Shown here: positions 13,201 through 28,200 of the stretch, piece after piece
How positions within the stretch are numbered: position 1 is the first letter of the stretch
Layout of the letters: every line of letters starts with the position of its first letter
From: Ligula intestinalis
Lineage: Eukaryota > Platyhelminthes > Cestoda > Diphyllobothriidea > Diphyllobothriidae
Assembly: GCA_036362985.1 (NCBI GenBank)
Contig: JAYGXS010000004.1
Location: forward strand, 12,963,239-13,027,238
Direction of reading: 5' to 3'
DNA length: 64,000 bases
Position numbers and translations under genes: made by a program
Notes under the pieces: generated by a model
What the model saw: the letters and a program-made list of their open reading frames with translations, nothing else
The model's database searches: none
Told to the model about the DNA's origin: nothing

Positions 13201-16200
13201 GGCAGAGCATATGCCGAGGAGGCGGACCGCATTAAACGCACCTTGTGGAATCTGTCAAAGTTGACTGAGGCCACGATGCCACGCACGCGAGCTGCGATGG
13301 TATGGCAGAAGTCGCCTATAAAGTCTAGCTGCGAAAACAATTTAGTCGCATCCTCATGCGTCGGGTTGGCCGGGACATCGAACTGCCAATTGTAGGAGAG
13401 TTGAATTGAGAGACGTGCATGGTCAGCGGTTTCCACAACTAGAACGTCAGTGCAGAAGTCAGGACCCAGCAGCAAGCAGATGGTTTTAATCATGTTGATG
13501 CGTTTTGGCTTGCCACCACTGAGGCTGAGAAGGGTGAAATCCTCGTCCGGTCCAAGCATGACTCGCTCGGGGCCAAACACCACACGCAACTTCTTGCCCT
13601 TGTAGTCGTAGATCTGGACGGCGGCGTTGTGCGGCACGCGATAGGTAATAACCTTTAGGTAGGACAGCAGCAGGAAGCATATACTTTAAATCATTAATAT
13701 GCGCAAATATTCGAGGTCCAGATATAATGTCGTGTTCATCATCTCCGGAAGAGGAAAAAGAAGAGGGGCCAGTGCTGGGACCAAATTGTATTTGTGCTGA
13801 CGTTTCGAAAACATGCTCGTTCTCATCGTCAGAGCCTGGTGCTTACTCTTCCACCCACCTTGGATTAATGCGCCTTGCCGCGAGCCGGGTGTTGTACCCA
13901 TGTGCGATGCCCGTGCGTTTGTTCGTCCATTGGCTGTTGATTTGCGCCGTCCCCTCCACTGTCAGTGGCGCTGTGTCAGCGTGTTCCTCTGCCCCCCCCC
14001 CCCCGCGTTCAGAGCACTCGTGTTTTCGTGTGCGCCTCCGTCGGCCTCCGCCACAGATACAATTTGATGCCAGCACTTGCCCCCTCTTCTTCTTCCTCTT
14101 CCGGGGAGGATGAGCAAGACTTTCAATCATATCTATTTTCCGTTAAGAAACACTGAAAAATGCCGCATAAATACAACTGCCAGTTTACAATTGGCTGAGA
14201 AATTCACTGATATCTCAGTGCAGATCCTTGAGGCTCTTAATTTCATCCCTTAATTTCAACCCTAAGTGATCTGTCCAGTATCATGGTGATTTCCCCTGGG
14301 TTAGTCATCTGCTGGTGCTTTTTCAGTCATCAACGAAGTAGCTTTCTTACATCTAGCAGTGGATTTCCCTTGTCTCTCCACCTTGCTGCGGCTAGCATCC
14401 CAAAAAATATTATTATCGTATCTTAAGGGAAGAGCATCCTCCGACATCAAGGAAATGACGGCCCAGGAGGTTCCAGAATTTTGGTTATTTAAACTTATCA
14501 GCAATTATGCTTCAAACTTGGTTCAGATAAGCAGCGGACAAATGACTATGGCATTCGCTTCGGCCGGGAGAATGTCGATAAATACTTAGTAGTAAGGCAA
14601 AAGAGCCAAAATATCATTAGCCACACACTCACCGAGGTCGGTGCCCATAAACTTCTTCCAATGATATAAATCCTTACATTTAACAGAAGTTACTAAACAG
14701 GGAATACTGGATGCATAGTTTCAATTCTTGCCGTTGAGGCAAAAATAGCCTGGGCATATTTTTCATGTGGCAGATAGGCACCCGCCTGGTGTCTTTGGTG
14801 CTCTCTCTCTCTTTCTCTCTCGAGCCACGCCGCAAGGCGGCTAATGGTAGGTTAATACAGTAGTCGCCGGTTATTAAGCCCACCTCGGGTCCAAACCAAA
14901 TTGGGCTTAATAAGCGGCGGGCGCAATAACCCGAGAGTCCTAGTTCTTGATTAGCAAACGCAGGATAGGCACTATACATAACATAAGTACTGTATTATGT
15001 GAACAGCTTGGTTATGTACAAAAAAAGAATGGTGTTGTATTTTACGTAATAACAAAAACAAAAAAATAATTTGCGACACGTTTTGGAGAAAACGTCATTC
15101 GCAAGTACTCCTTGATGTCTTTCCCCAGGCAACAGAAATCGTCGAAATTTGATGCCTGTAGACCGCGTTGCGGAGTGTAGAGTGCAGCTTTCATCTGTGC
15201 AGTACAGGGAACTGGCTCTTCGTCGTCGTCGTCATCCTCCCCCTCCTCATCATCATCATCATCAACAACTTCCTCATTTGCTTCTGCTCAAAATCTTGTT
15301 TTGCGTAAGACTGCCCAAAATTATGCAACGAGATGCACACGCAGAGAGATGAGAATCACACTCTATCCTGTTGGCAAACTGGGCTTTGTAGCCGGCGACT
15401 GGGCTTACTAGCTGGTGGATTTTGCTATGTGAAATTCCGTCCCAAGCTGATTTGGGCTAAATACGCGGTTGGCCTATTACCCGTAGGCTTAATAACCGGC
15501 GACTACTGTAGTATTAATGGCGGCTTATAGTAAATTACCGAAAAAGTAAGAGGAGACTGGGATGGACATTTCTGACTTATTAGCCATCGTCAGCAAGTCA
15601 TATACAAACCAAAGTGGTGCCCCACCCGAGCTTCGAACCAGTGACCGTATTAGTTAGAAGTCTAACGCTATAACCACTGCGCCACAGGCTCGTTGTGTTG
15701 CCAGTTTTTGATCGGGAAAACGTCTTTATGGGCCTGGTGTCCCAGTGCACGTGCAAACCACTTGGTGGTATAAGGGAATACAGTATTGGCCATAGCGGCG
15801 GTACTTTTCCTTTGGCGTTGATGATCATTGTAGACTGACGCAGATGTGTAGGCCTGTGCATTTTTTTCTATTAAGGTGTGGCAAACTGATCGGTTACAGG
15901 ACACACTCCTTCGCCCCTGGTGCCATTGGGGATATCTCTCGAGCCATGTCTCAAGGCGGAAAATGATATTTCCTGATTCCGAACCGGGCGTAGAAGTGGA
16001 ATAATAGGCGACATACGTTCGCTTTATGCACAAACTTGATTTCGAACTGACATTACTACCTTCTAAGGAGCTGGGTAGTTGTTCTACACGATGAACATTA
16101 CAAACTAAATTGTGTGTACGGACACGAGGTAAATGTTCACGGGGTAAGACTGGCAGTCGTAAGCGACGACACCCATCGTGTGTCTGGTGGGATGGGTGCA

Positions 16201-19200
16201 GCAACGAACATAAGTCTTCATTGAGGCAGGCGTGCACAGGACCTTCTGAACTATCGCTCCCGCTCGTCTACCAAGCTCCGATTGCAAGAAGCCATCAAGA
16301 CGGCCGGGAGGTGGATTTGGGCGTACTAGCTGACAAAACTAAGCAACCCGCCTATGCATGCCACGCGCGCGCACACAACACCTAATCCAGACTTTCGCGG
16401 AAGCGGCTCGGAGCTCAAATTAGCCAGAATGCCATGAAGGCCAAATTTAGAAGGGGCAGGTGTGTTGAAAGTGTTTGGTGTCGGAAACATAAGGTTCCCC
16501 AAAGCAGGGAAGACGGAATAAACTTCGGAGAAATGAACTGTAATAAGGCTGCGTCACGCGCAAGTTGCCAGCTATGTCTGCACCCCATGTATGTCCGTGA
16601 AGTTGTATTTGTTATGCGGCCTTGATCGTGGAATGGTTGCTCCTTCAGCTGCAGCCAATCAAATGGGGCGGCAGTATCGATTAGCTTCAAGCGTACACGC
16701 AGCAAGTCGACAGCGAACGTAAGGACAAGAGCGCGCAGCGCGCAAACTTTGCGAACGAAGACAGCGTGTGTCAACCCAGTGGCGCTGGGCACGCGAACTC
16801 TAAAAAGTGAACCGTACTTTCAATTCTTCAGTCAGGTACAGTAGTCGCCGGTTATTAAGCCCACGGTTAATAGGCCCATCAGCGTATTAAGCCCAAATCC
16901 GATTGGGAAAGAATTTCACATAGCAAAATCCGCCAGCTAATAAGTCCAGTCACCGGCTAAAAAGCCCAGCTTGCTAACAGGATAGCGTGAGATTATCATC
17001 TCTCTGCGTGCGCAACGCAGTCTACAGGCGTCAGATTTCACAAAATTCGACGATTTCTAGTGCCTGGAGAAGGACATCAAAGAGCACTTGCGAGTGAAGT
17101 TTCCTCCAAAACAACTGACAATAGGCCGCTTTTTTTAAACGTGTCGCAAATCCTTTTTTAGTTATTACGTAAAATACAGACAAACAGCATTCTTTTCTTG
17201 TACAAAACCAAGCTCTACACATAGTAAAGTACGTATGTAATGTGTAGTGCCTATCCTGCATTTGCTAATCAAGGACTAGGACTCTCCGGTTTTTGCGCCC
17301 GCCGATTATTAAGCCCAATTTGGTCTGGGTCCGAGGTGGGCTTAATAGCCGGCGACGACTGTACTTTGCTACCAACGCTAACCGCACGAACCGAGTTGTC
17401 CCACCAGGTTGCGACCTACCAAGGCATCGCATTTAATGCATCACGATGGATTCAAGCGGGTCAGACTCGCCACACAGTGAGGAATGTTAACATGTAGAGA
17501 AGGGCTAAAAAGTGAAAATTTCTTAGGATTACAAGCAATCACACACACATACCCTTGTTGGGTCCCACGCTTCCTCTTCATCACCACCTTTTTTTCGGTA
17601 ATCATCCCTCTCGCCCTGGGGATCTTTGTTGGATCTGAGTATTTGCTCTACCGCAGGAGAGAGCTTCTTTGCACAGAGTTCTTCATCCTGATTCAGCAGG
17701 TAGGTGGAACCAATGACCGCACGCACTTGTCCTGAACGCTTGTCACGTACGTAGATGCCCTCATGCTCGTCGAGAGGTATGGCCTGTCGCACGGTGACTA
17801 CCTCAACCTCGATCGGCGGCACATAGTCCAGGGGTCCTGTCAGCATCCATTCCTCCCCCGCCGTTCGTGCCTTTGTTCAAGATAAGAGATATCTGAAAAA
17901 TCTGCATATTACTTTTAAAATTTAATCCTTATTGAAAATTCATTCTGGATAGGTTGGACTGTGCATCACTGTCCTTTTACTAGTATTGTTACTCAATTGC
18001 CTACAAGCAGTCACACCCTGACAATATGATAATAAAACTACACGCTTAACCACGAACGCCATTATAAGTTAAAATATTAGAGGATAAAAACCAAGAAAGA
18101 CCTACAGTATTTCCGTCTTGGAAAGACTCTATGGCACGGAGAATGATGCCCTCATTTTGACCGAGTACATAGGCGTTTTTTATTCCAGCATCCAAACGCT
18201 CTCCCGGCATCAAGAAGAAGGCTTTTTCGCCTTGGATGAGAACTTTCTTGCCAATTGCCGGAACCCCTTTATCGTCAACTGGGTCACAAACGACACAGTA
18301 GTTGTTCGAGGAAAGCACAATGGGTGATACCACCTGGACTACCTCTTCATTCACGCTAGGGATATGGCTTTCGGCGTCCAAGTGCGTGATCAGCCATTCC
18401 TCCCCATGTCGTCTGCGCTTACCAAAGTCGTCCACGTGAGTTCGTTTCGCTTTGACATGGAGAGCTGTCTATGAAATAGGACAAAAAATCTTTAAGACAT
18501 TCACCAGAAATCCAGTTTAATAAAGGCGATAATTCAAGCCAGTACATACGAGACATGTGTTTCTTCAACATTTCTGCACCTTCATGTGCTTTTCCGTCTC
18601 CTCGGTGTTGAGTGCGTTTTTTGAGGCATCAACTCAAAATATCAATGTCATATTAGCAAAATCTCCTGTGGCTGTGGAATTATGTTCGCTGCATGAAAGA
18701 ATACATCGGAAACGATTAAGTTCTGCGGAATAACCGCGTATTGCCAAGTCACTAAACATATCATACAATGAGTATTACAATTTTAGGTGAAAATGGTCCG
18801 ACCAAACTGTTAACCTCGGTACTGACTAAAAGTACGGACACAGGTTTCTGCTACACTCGTATGCAACTGCCAGCACTTCGGCACTCCGCGTGGCCAAGGG
18901 GGTATGAGCCATGGCATTGACTTAACCAGCGTCACCTCTGACAAATGGTGGTTCCAGTGCTAGCGTATTACTACACTTCTTGCTGATATTGAGGGGATAT
19001 GAGCTGTTTTGACTTAAATCAGCTTCACTTCTGGCTTACAATAAAGTCAATAATGGTACCAGCAGATGCACTCAGCTACACCCTTGTTAGGAGTATTAGA
19101 AATATCAGTATTGGTAGTAGCAGTAGCAGCCCAGGCCTCGTGGAGTCTGGCCAGACACTCACGATAGGTGAGTGAGGGAAGATAGCTCGGTAGTACCCGT

Positions 19201-22200
19201 GCAACGTCGACTGCTACTAAAGGCTACGTTGGACGGTGTTTCAGGTTGCATTGGAGAAAATGCTTTCCGCCCAAATTCTGCTCGGTTATCTTGACTTCGG
19301 TCTTGTCACCGATTTAAGCGGTGGAGGGTTAGAGTGATACGTACTACTTGATACTTGATCCGATTAGCTCCTGTTGTTGGATGAATCGGCTTCACGGATG
19401 TCACGAATAGCGGCGGTCAGAGGCGAGCTCTTCACAGATGTTAACCCATTGTTTGTTCCAATGTCGCAAGCCGTAAACGGTAACGAGGCCCCTCCGTTCA
19501 ACGTCCGACTTAACGGTGCTGAGCCATGTCTTCAGTTGACCGCCTTGTCGGTATCTCCAGTTTACACTACGAGAAAGGTTCACGACCAATCTGCAGAGGT
19601 CCGTCAATGGTTTGCGCAGGACATGGCCAAACCATCGTAATCAGCGATGCTGGATGTACGATGCTAGACTTGGTAGTTTAAAACATCTGCGGTATAGCTT
19701 AACATTGAAGATTCGATCCTGCCAGAGGACTCTTTAGAGGCGTCGAAGACACCAACGGTCAAAGACTTCGAGAGATAGGATGTCTGCCTTTCTCACAGGC
19801 CATGTTTCGCAGGCATATACTAAAACCGGTCTGATTGATGCTTTGTATATCAGCAGCTTCATACGTAAACTGATGTCTGAGCGAGACCAGAGTGGTCTGG
19901 CTAGCAGCCTAAATGCATTTCTAGCCTGCGCGATTCGGTTCTTGATTTCATCTTTGGCCTGTCCAGTGGCTAGCATATTCGAGCCCAAATAGCGGAAGCA
20001 GCTAACTTCTTCAATGGGTTTACCGCTGATAAACAGTGGTTGTGTTGCGCCCAGATACGTAGTCAGGAGCTTCGCCTTGCGCACATAAATTGTCAGACCA
20101 ACAGTTTCCGCGAAGCCGGTGATTCGGTCTAGCGTTGGCTGTTGTGATTGGGGAGTTTTACCGAGTATGACAATATCATCGGCATATTCTAGGTCAGGTA
20201 CTCTGAATTCAGAGCTGATTTTACATCCACTGTCAGGTAGAATTGACTGATGCATTACCCAGTCGATCAAGAATTTGAAGAGAACTACAGTAAGAGGGCA
20301 CCCTTGTCGAACTCCACAAGTCAGAGGGAAAGAAGTTGACTCTTCACCAAGGGTTCTTACTCGGGCTGATGTTGTGCCATAGTAAGCTTTGATAAGACTG
20401 AGCAATTTTGGTGGGAGACCGTCAGCAAGCAAGACTTGCCATAAAGCTTCTCTGTCGATAGAATCAAAGGCGGTTTTGAAGTCGATAAAACAGGCGGTAG
20501 TGATCTGTTGGTTTTGATGTCTGTGCTCTAGTATGCGGCGTAGAATGAAGATCTGGTCAATACATCCTCTACCTGGACGAAATCCTCCTTGGTTAGGACG
20601 AGTACGAAGATTGCGCTCAGTCGAAAATCTACGGAGAAGGATGGTCGCAAACATTTTGGCGGCTATATCTATGAGGCTGATGCCGCGGTAGTTTGAGCAA
20701 TATGTCCTGTCACCGCGCTTCGGTATCGGTAAAATAATGGACAGTGACCAGTCAGTCGGGATGACTTCGGTAGTCCATATAGTCGAGTACAGTCGATGTA
20801 GTGATTCCGTCAAAGCATGACAATTAGTTTTGTAGGCTTCTGCTGGGATACCATCTTCACCCGCTGCCTTCCGAACTTTTAATCGTTGTAATACCGATTC
20901 TCACTTAAAAAACCGTCAGTAATAGAACCAGCAAATACTATCACCAAGCTACACCCTAGTTAGTAGCATTAGAAATAACAGTATTGGTAGTAGTAGCAGT
21001 ACCAGCCCAGGCTTACTAGAGTCTGGCTAGACAACTACTATAGGTGAGTGAGTGTAAACAGTGTGGAAGTACCCGCGCAATGTCTACTGTCACTAAAGAT
21101 TAAGTTAGACGGTGTTTCTGTCTGCATCTGGAGAAGACGTCTTAAGACCGATTCCTGTTTGGTCATCTCGACTTTGTCTTGTCACAGCTAAAGTGAGAAG
21201 AGAGTTAAGATTTGGGTAGAGAGTAGCACCTCTACTTTCACCATACCTGACCACAGTCACCGTCCCTGCTCTCGGGCATATGGTTGATATCATCGCTTGC
21301 GATGGTCGAACTAACAAAACATAATATATACACTGAGGAATGGGTACAAACTGATCCAATTGGCTTCCCAAAGTAAACAAACATCCTATGGGTGGAAGGG
21401 GTTACGAATAGGCAACCAGCTGAAGTCGGCCAAACTGTTATAGCAGAGAGGGATGACAGGGTTTGGGGGTAACTTGATATAGAACAGTTTCGGGCTCATC
21501 GGCCTTCATTCAACAAGCATAAGCCTGACCACCAGCTGGGCCGGACAAGACAAAGATGCGCACTCACAGATGGCGCGGATGGTCCACCACTGGGGTCTAC
21601 CAGATGGGTTATAAGCACTTCATTGAACCGCAGTTCATAAATGCCTCGCCACCTGCCATTTGCTGTTACTGCAAACCGGGTATATATTAACTCAGGAATG
21701 TCCGAACACCGATCAAATTGACTTCACGAAGTTGAAAACGTCGTGTGGTGGCTAGGGGACCCATAGAGGGCGACAACCTGCCAGACTTAACAAGCGTGCG
21801 CACGCACGCACGCACACACAAAAATACATGGCGCAGGGATCTCAAGTGAGCTTCAGGACAAAACGGAATATGCATGTTCCTTTACCGGATCAGAGAAGCC
21901 CACGCTATCGTCATCTTCCCGATAGCAACGGACAGAGGCTGGAAAGGTCATTTCTGGTTTATCAGCCGTCCTCAGCCGGCCATACCCAACCGAAGGCCAT
22001 AGACTTTGCTATCCATACAAAGTTTGTTTGCAGCGGGAGTCCAACTGAAGGCGGGCGTACTTTCATCCTTGAGTAAATACCCTATCTGCCGCGACAGAGG
22101 AGGACAGATGGCGAGGAATTGATGAGCTTCGGTCCGATAAAGTGCTTATAACTCAACCGCTAAACCCATTATGTGGACTATATGGGTCGTACTCAAGCGC

Positions 22201-25200
22201 ATGTTTGTATTTCCAGTCCCAGCTGGCTGAATAAAAGCAGAATACGTCCGAAACGGAGCGTATCGATACACCAGAATTTTCTGTCGTCCATCCTCTCTGT
22301 ATATGTTCAGCTCATTTCATTTTTATTGAGTGAAAGTCATGCAAAGCTTTTAGAGCTCCAAATGGGTAACGGTAACCAAGAAAGAGGTTGGTGCCATAAC
22401 TAAAGGCGAAAGGGAAGTGGCCATCGGGTTTATGAAAAGGTTACAAAAAACTCTCGACTACTTATTTATTACGAGTAGTATAATTAAACATATTATTATT
22501 TCAAGAACGTTACCCCGGCCTTTTGTGAGGTGAAACGAAAACAACAAGCATAGATAGTGAAAAAAATCAGGAATGTTTGTAAAGTACAGAAGTTTGAATA
22601 CGATTTGAGGGCTTGTAAGGGGAAAAACGGCCGCTCATAGAAAGAAAATATACGCGCGAGATAGGACCGTCATGCTGATGAGGATGTGTGAAGCTAGGTA
22701 GGGGAGCCCATCGCGGTCATCATCACTATAGTAAGGGTCACAACGAGGTGGCCGTAGACGTCACGAGCTCAGCACCGAAGTTTCGGATATGTGACTTTGG
22801 TTCGCCCTTACTGATTACCAGGTCTTCCGACAAGGTGGCAAGGGGTTGGGTATGGCCGGCTGACGACGACGAATTAGCCAGAAATGATCATTCCAGTCTC
22901 CTATGTCCTTTTAAAGGCGCTATGCGGCTGCTAACAAAACTCGAGAAATAGAGCCCCCAAGCACAACAGGACAAATGAGTCCCATCTACCTTGTACTTCA
23001 TTTTTGCCAGTGGCAATTAAACCTTTACGTCCACCCGTTGTAATTCGTTTGACTCTACTTTCAATTTCAGCTTCCTTTACGCCTCTATCCCCATTACCTT
23101 TGCATTTATCTCTATCCCGGCCTATCAGTTCCCTATTTAACTCTTATCTTCAGGTTCCAATCTTAGTCCCAAACGTTTGTTCTCGTGGCCTTATTCGAAT
23201 TTGAAACTTGGTTATAATGTCTCTCTCAGAAAACTGCGACAACCAAATGTGCTCCCTGAGGTATACCGAAGCATTCCACCTACGGGTTTTCAGTTCATCT
23301 TTAAATAGCGTTCATTTGTGTCCAGGCTTTCTTTTCAGATTTCCTCCAACAAATTCGAAATCGTTGTGGCATATCTTCTCGCATCTGACGCCACAAAATT
23401 GACGAATCATCAGAGTGGCGCCGTTAGCTGCGGCTCTCGATGGATAGGTCATCAAGGGCAAACCTTCCGCATACTTAAACTTGCCATTCTTAATGCTAGG
23501 TCCGGATAAATGAAATGTCCGAAGTGTTTACATTGCCCGGACTATCCTATTGACCAAGATATCGCAAAGTCTTCTAAGCCATCTTTTACTGGCTAAACAC
23601 ATGTAAAATGGTCCCCAATGAAGCCTTGATGAAAGTGGCTGCATTTATTAGAATCAAGAACTTATGTAGCAGTAGTTAGACCTACAACTTTCAGTAGGAG
23701 ACTGCAGATTTAGGCTGTGGTTCCAATAAATAAAATTGTGATTTGCTGCTCAACTGCGTATATAACTTCCCGCTCACAGAAAAGAAGAGGTATGCAGAAA
23801 TTATGAGCTCACTTTTTCGTCGAGATGATAGGCCTGAATAACATCGACCACTTCTTCGTAAGCTCCTACCATATATGCACCAACTGTTTTTACTAACCAT
23901 TCCTCGCCATAAACATGTTTTCGGTCATCTTTGTCCTTGAAGTCCGCCAAAGCACGCAGTAAAAGAGCAGAGTTTGGATAGATTATTTGAGCTGCTCTTG
24001 TCGACAAAACCTCGACCTCCTTGCGTGGTCTATACATGCCTGAAGGAAAAACGTTATGGCTTAACTAGCATATAAACTTTGCATTTCTGTAGTAAAATAC
24101 AAACGAAACATTCCGCAAATGCCGGCACAAATTGTTGCTGATTTTGCTGTATGAAAAAGGTGATCAGAAACGAGTACATACTGAGGGCAGATTCAGTGAA
24201 AATTACAAACCTGAACACAACGCAGTACAGCAAAGCAAAATTTTCACCATGGTAAATTAATTATTTATAGACAGCTGTTAAAAGCCTAAACACCAGTGCT
24301 CACTAGATAAGCATGCTTTAAAACATAAAAAGCATTGAGATCATGTTTACCGAACACGTCCTAGTGAATAGATCAATATTGAAAACGGGCATCTAACTAC
24401 TTGCTAGTAAAAATGACACCATTAAGACGGAGTAAAACAACATTTTCTCCATGCGTTTCCGTTCAAATATGTTAACGTGGGTCTCGGTCGGGTAATAGTA
24501 ACGTAAAGGGAGTCACAATTGAGACAACAGAGCCAAATAATTTTCTCTACAACTATACTAAAACATATATTGTTTCCTCTTGCTTCCTGTATCAGTAGTT
24601 TAAAGGTTGATCATGTATATCTCAATCTCACTTAGATATTCGACAAACGAAAGGCCAAGTGTCTTCTGCCGATGCACTTGAATGACGATGGTGCTTCGCA
24701 ATCAGCTTCCAGCTGCCTCGATCCACCTCAGACATCTGCAACATCCTATCTTATTATCAAACTCCTGCCAATGGACAACGATTGTAATCTCCGTATCGAA
24801 CAGACCCATACATACGGAACATGCGATATCCTCAGCTGATTTTTTTCGCCTTCAAACTGACCGTGGCTATCTCCACCTCATGTTACATGTTTCATCAGTA
24901 AAGGGTAGGGAACGGATCCGTGGGCACCCCTTCTTTGCAGTCACCGGACATGTGAGAGTTTTCAGGTTAGACCAATCCCCCACCAAAGCAACGGTACACC
25001 CGTGAACAGTACAGATCATGTTTCAAATAGGGCATCGTATTTCTTCTTGAAAGCGGCAATTGTGTCGGCAGCAACAACGTCGGGGGGGGGGAGATTTTTC
25101 CATGCATTCACAGCGCGCCTTGAGAGTCGGTAGACGTGCGGGAGGCCGTCTGTCCGTTGTACCACCAGTTTGAAGCAGTGTCCTCGCGTGGACATGTCAA

Positions 25201-28200
25201 CGGCTAGTTTGAAGTACTCTGCGACCTCCGGTATGTCGCCGCAGACGATCACTTTGTAAATCATGATTTGGTCGCCTCTGGAGCGTCGAAATTCGAGGGT
25301 AAACAGGTCCAGTGCTTTACAGCGCTCCGGATAGGTCAGCGTTCTCACTTCGGGCACCATTCTTGACCCCAGTCGTTGAACATATTCGATGTCGGTCATT
25401 TCGCTCTTCGTACACGGAAACCAAGCGGACGATCCATACTCCATGATCGGTCGAATAAACGTGACCATGAGCTTACAGAATATCTGTATGGACCAGGACG
25501 TGAATGCTCTTTTGAACATCCAAAGTAGCGCTAGCCCCCTGCGTCTCGCCAAAGTTGATTGTTCTCGGGTCTTGAGGTCGTCCTGGATGGTAACGCCTAA
25601 GTCTCGAGTACTCCTAACAGCAGCCAGTGTCATGTTTCCCATTGTATAGGGTGGGTGGTCCCGGTCTCTCCCAATTTTAAACAAGTTCGATTTGGTCACG
25701 TTTACCGGTATCTTGATCTCTAATGACCACTCGTGGATCATATCTAGATCATTTTGGAACGTCATTGTGTCTTCGGCGTTGCGTATGAGACGCCATACCT
25801 TGAGGTCGTCCGCGAACAGAAGGCATGGGGATGCAAGTCTTGATGGGATATCAACGACGTATATTGAAAACAGTCTGGGACACAGCACCGACCCTTGTGG
25901 TACTCCACAACGAGCCTCAAACGCCGAGGAACACCTTTCGCCAACTCTGACCCGGCATTGTCTACCGAATAGATACCCCTTTATCCATTTGATGACAGTT
26001 CTAGGTACCGGCGTGTTACTGAGTTTGTTTAGGAGAAGCACGTGATCGATTTTATCAAACGACTTGCTAAGATCGATTAAGGCTGCATGAACCGGCGGTC
26101 GTTTTTCTTTGGCTTCGCACCAGGCTTCACGTGCCACCACGAGGTTTGCGGTACACGATTTGCCCTAAACAAAGCCATGTTGTTCTGTTGGTAGGATTGT
26201 GGCTGGCCCAATGTGACCATCGATTTTGCGAGAGATGAAGTTTTAGAGTACTTTCACAAACACCGAGGTCAGGCTGACTAGTCGATAATTCTGGGGAAGA
26301 AAACGGTCGCCACCCTTGTACCTCGGAGTTATAATACGCTGTTTCCAGCCATCTGGTACCGTTGCAGTTTCAAGCGTACAGAGAAACAGTGCTTTGATGC
26401 TTGGTGTGATTATAGAAGCTAACTCGCTAATTACCCTCGAATTGAGATTTCCGGGTCCAGTAGCCTTAGTAGGTATCAATTTACTTAGTGCATTCTCCAC
26501 ATCTTCAATGGTGATTAGAAGGCCATTTTCAGTTTGGTCATGGATCTCAAAATCCTTCCTGTCGGGCGCTGGTGACAACTAAACAGTAGAGTATTGTTGA
26601 GCAAGAAGTTCAGCCATACATAACTCATCTGTCTCGAGCACACCCTCTGTATTGTGGAGACCCTGGATGCCCGGGCTTTCACGACGCTTTCTCTTTAGAA
26701 ACGAGTAGACTCGATTCGGTGGAGTGTCAACGTTTTTCAGCAGATCCTCTTCGTATGCTACTTTTCTTGCCCTCATCATACGTTTGTATTCATCTCTGAG
26801 TGCTTTGTATTTTGTTTTTGCTTCGGTAGTTTTTAGGATCATGAAGGCTTTGTAGGCACGTTTTCTGGCCTTGAACTTGCGTTTTTTCTCACCATCCATC
26901 CATGGGGGATGACATGCTGCCCATCCACCGAGCGTAAGGGGGACAAAATCAGTACAGAGTCGCTCAATATTCCCACGAATCACTCTCCAGCGTTCTTCTA
27001 CATCGGCCGAGCTACTCGGTTCCCAGGATAGGTTCCTAGCGCTCTGTTTCATTTCATCGTAGTCAGTCTTCCAGTATGCCGGTTTGAAGCATCTACGCTT
27101 TGACGGCGATTCTGTTATGTGGAGTGCTGCGAAGACAGTAGCATGATCACTGGTGCCTAGGGGCGCGGAGACCCAAGCATCAGATACTTTGTGTGCCCAT
27201 TTGTGAATATCAAGTCCAGACAGGAAGCCATACCCGAGTCGGCTATCCGCGTAGGCTGGGCAACATGATGTACAAGATGGGTTCCGTTTGTCATTTCCAA
27301 CAACGCGTTCTCCGTTTCAGAGGCAGGACCTTCGATGTTCATATGAGCCCAGTTGATATGTGGGCAATTTAAATCACCGACAATACAGACCCGCGACCTT
27401 CTGGCATACTTTTTGAATGTAGTCAACCAGTTTATACCGTCGGCTTGAGGACTTCGGTATATAACACCTATGGTTGTGGTTGCACCAGTAGCAGTCTTGA
27501 CCGACACCCAGAGTTGTTCAACCCGGTTGTCTTCCGTGCGTGTGCGTTCTAACAGTGTTACAATGAGTCCATCGGTCGCATATAACAAGACACCTCCATG
27601 TATCCTATCGTTACGGTCGCAACGGAACACTCGGTAACCGGGCACATTGAGCTTACTATCCGTTACGGATTCAAATAGCCAGGTCTCTGTCACCGCAATA
27701 ATCGCAGGGCGCTTTTGTGCGATAATTATATGTAATTCAGCCAGTTTGTTGAGCAGGCTTTGCGCATTCATCAGTAGAATGACTATAACTCTATCAGAGC
27801 TTCCTGGGCCATTACTAGCAATGTTTTTAAGAGGGGTCTCCTCTTCTGGGCAACCCAAAAATTTATTATGCGTAGGTCTTTCTCCTCAGCGGCACGACGT
27901 TCTTTGAGTTCATCAAAAGCTCTACGTTGTTTTTTCCTGTCCTCAAGGGACAGATCTGCCCGCATCGAGATATTTAAGCCGTCAAGTCTCCAAACACGGG
28001 TCAGCAGTGTTTTAGGATGTGGTCGGACTTAAAAACCACCTTCAGTGGTCTAGGTCGTCCGCCATCTGCCGATTTTGCACCTAGTCTATAGAGGCTTAAA
28101 ATTGATACCCATCCATCACTTGGGTTTAGCATTTTAAGAGTGATTTTTTTATTTCTTTAGAGTCGTGTTGCACACGTGTTTCTGCATCTACTCCGTCGGT

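Noticed and set aside
12855..13235. Plus-strand 126-residue open frame
   Set aside because: It lies antisense to exon 7 of MVP copy A, whose splice junctions and protein similarity are clear.
13727..14156. Overlapping open frames on both strands
   Set aside because: They span the inverted repeats of a fold-back element, are low in complexity, and show no domain.
15668..16237. Minus-strand 189-residue open frame
   Set aside because: It runs into a tRNA-derived SINE and shows no conserved motif; probably chance.
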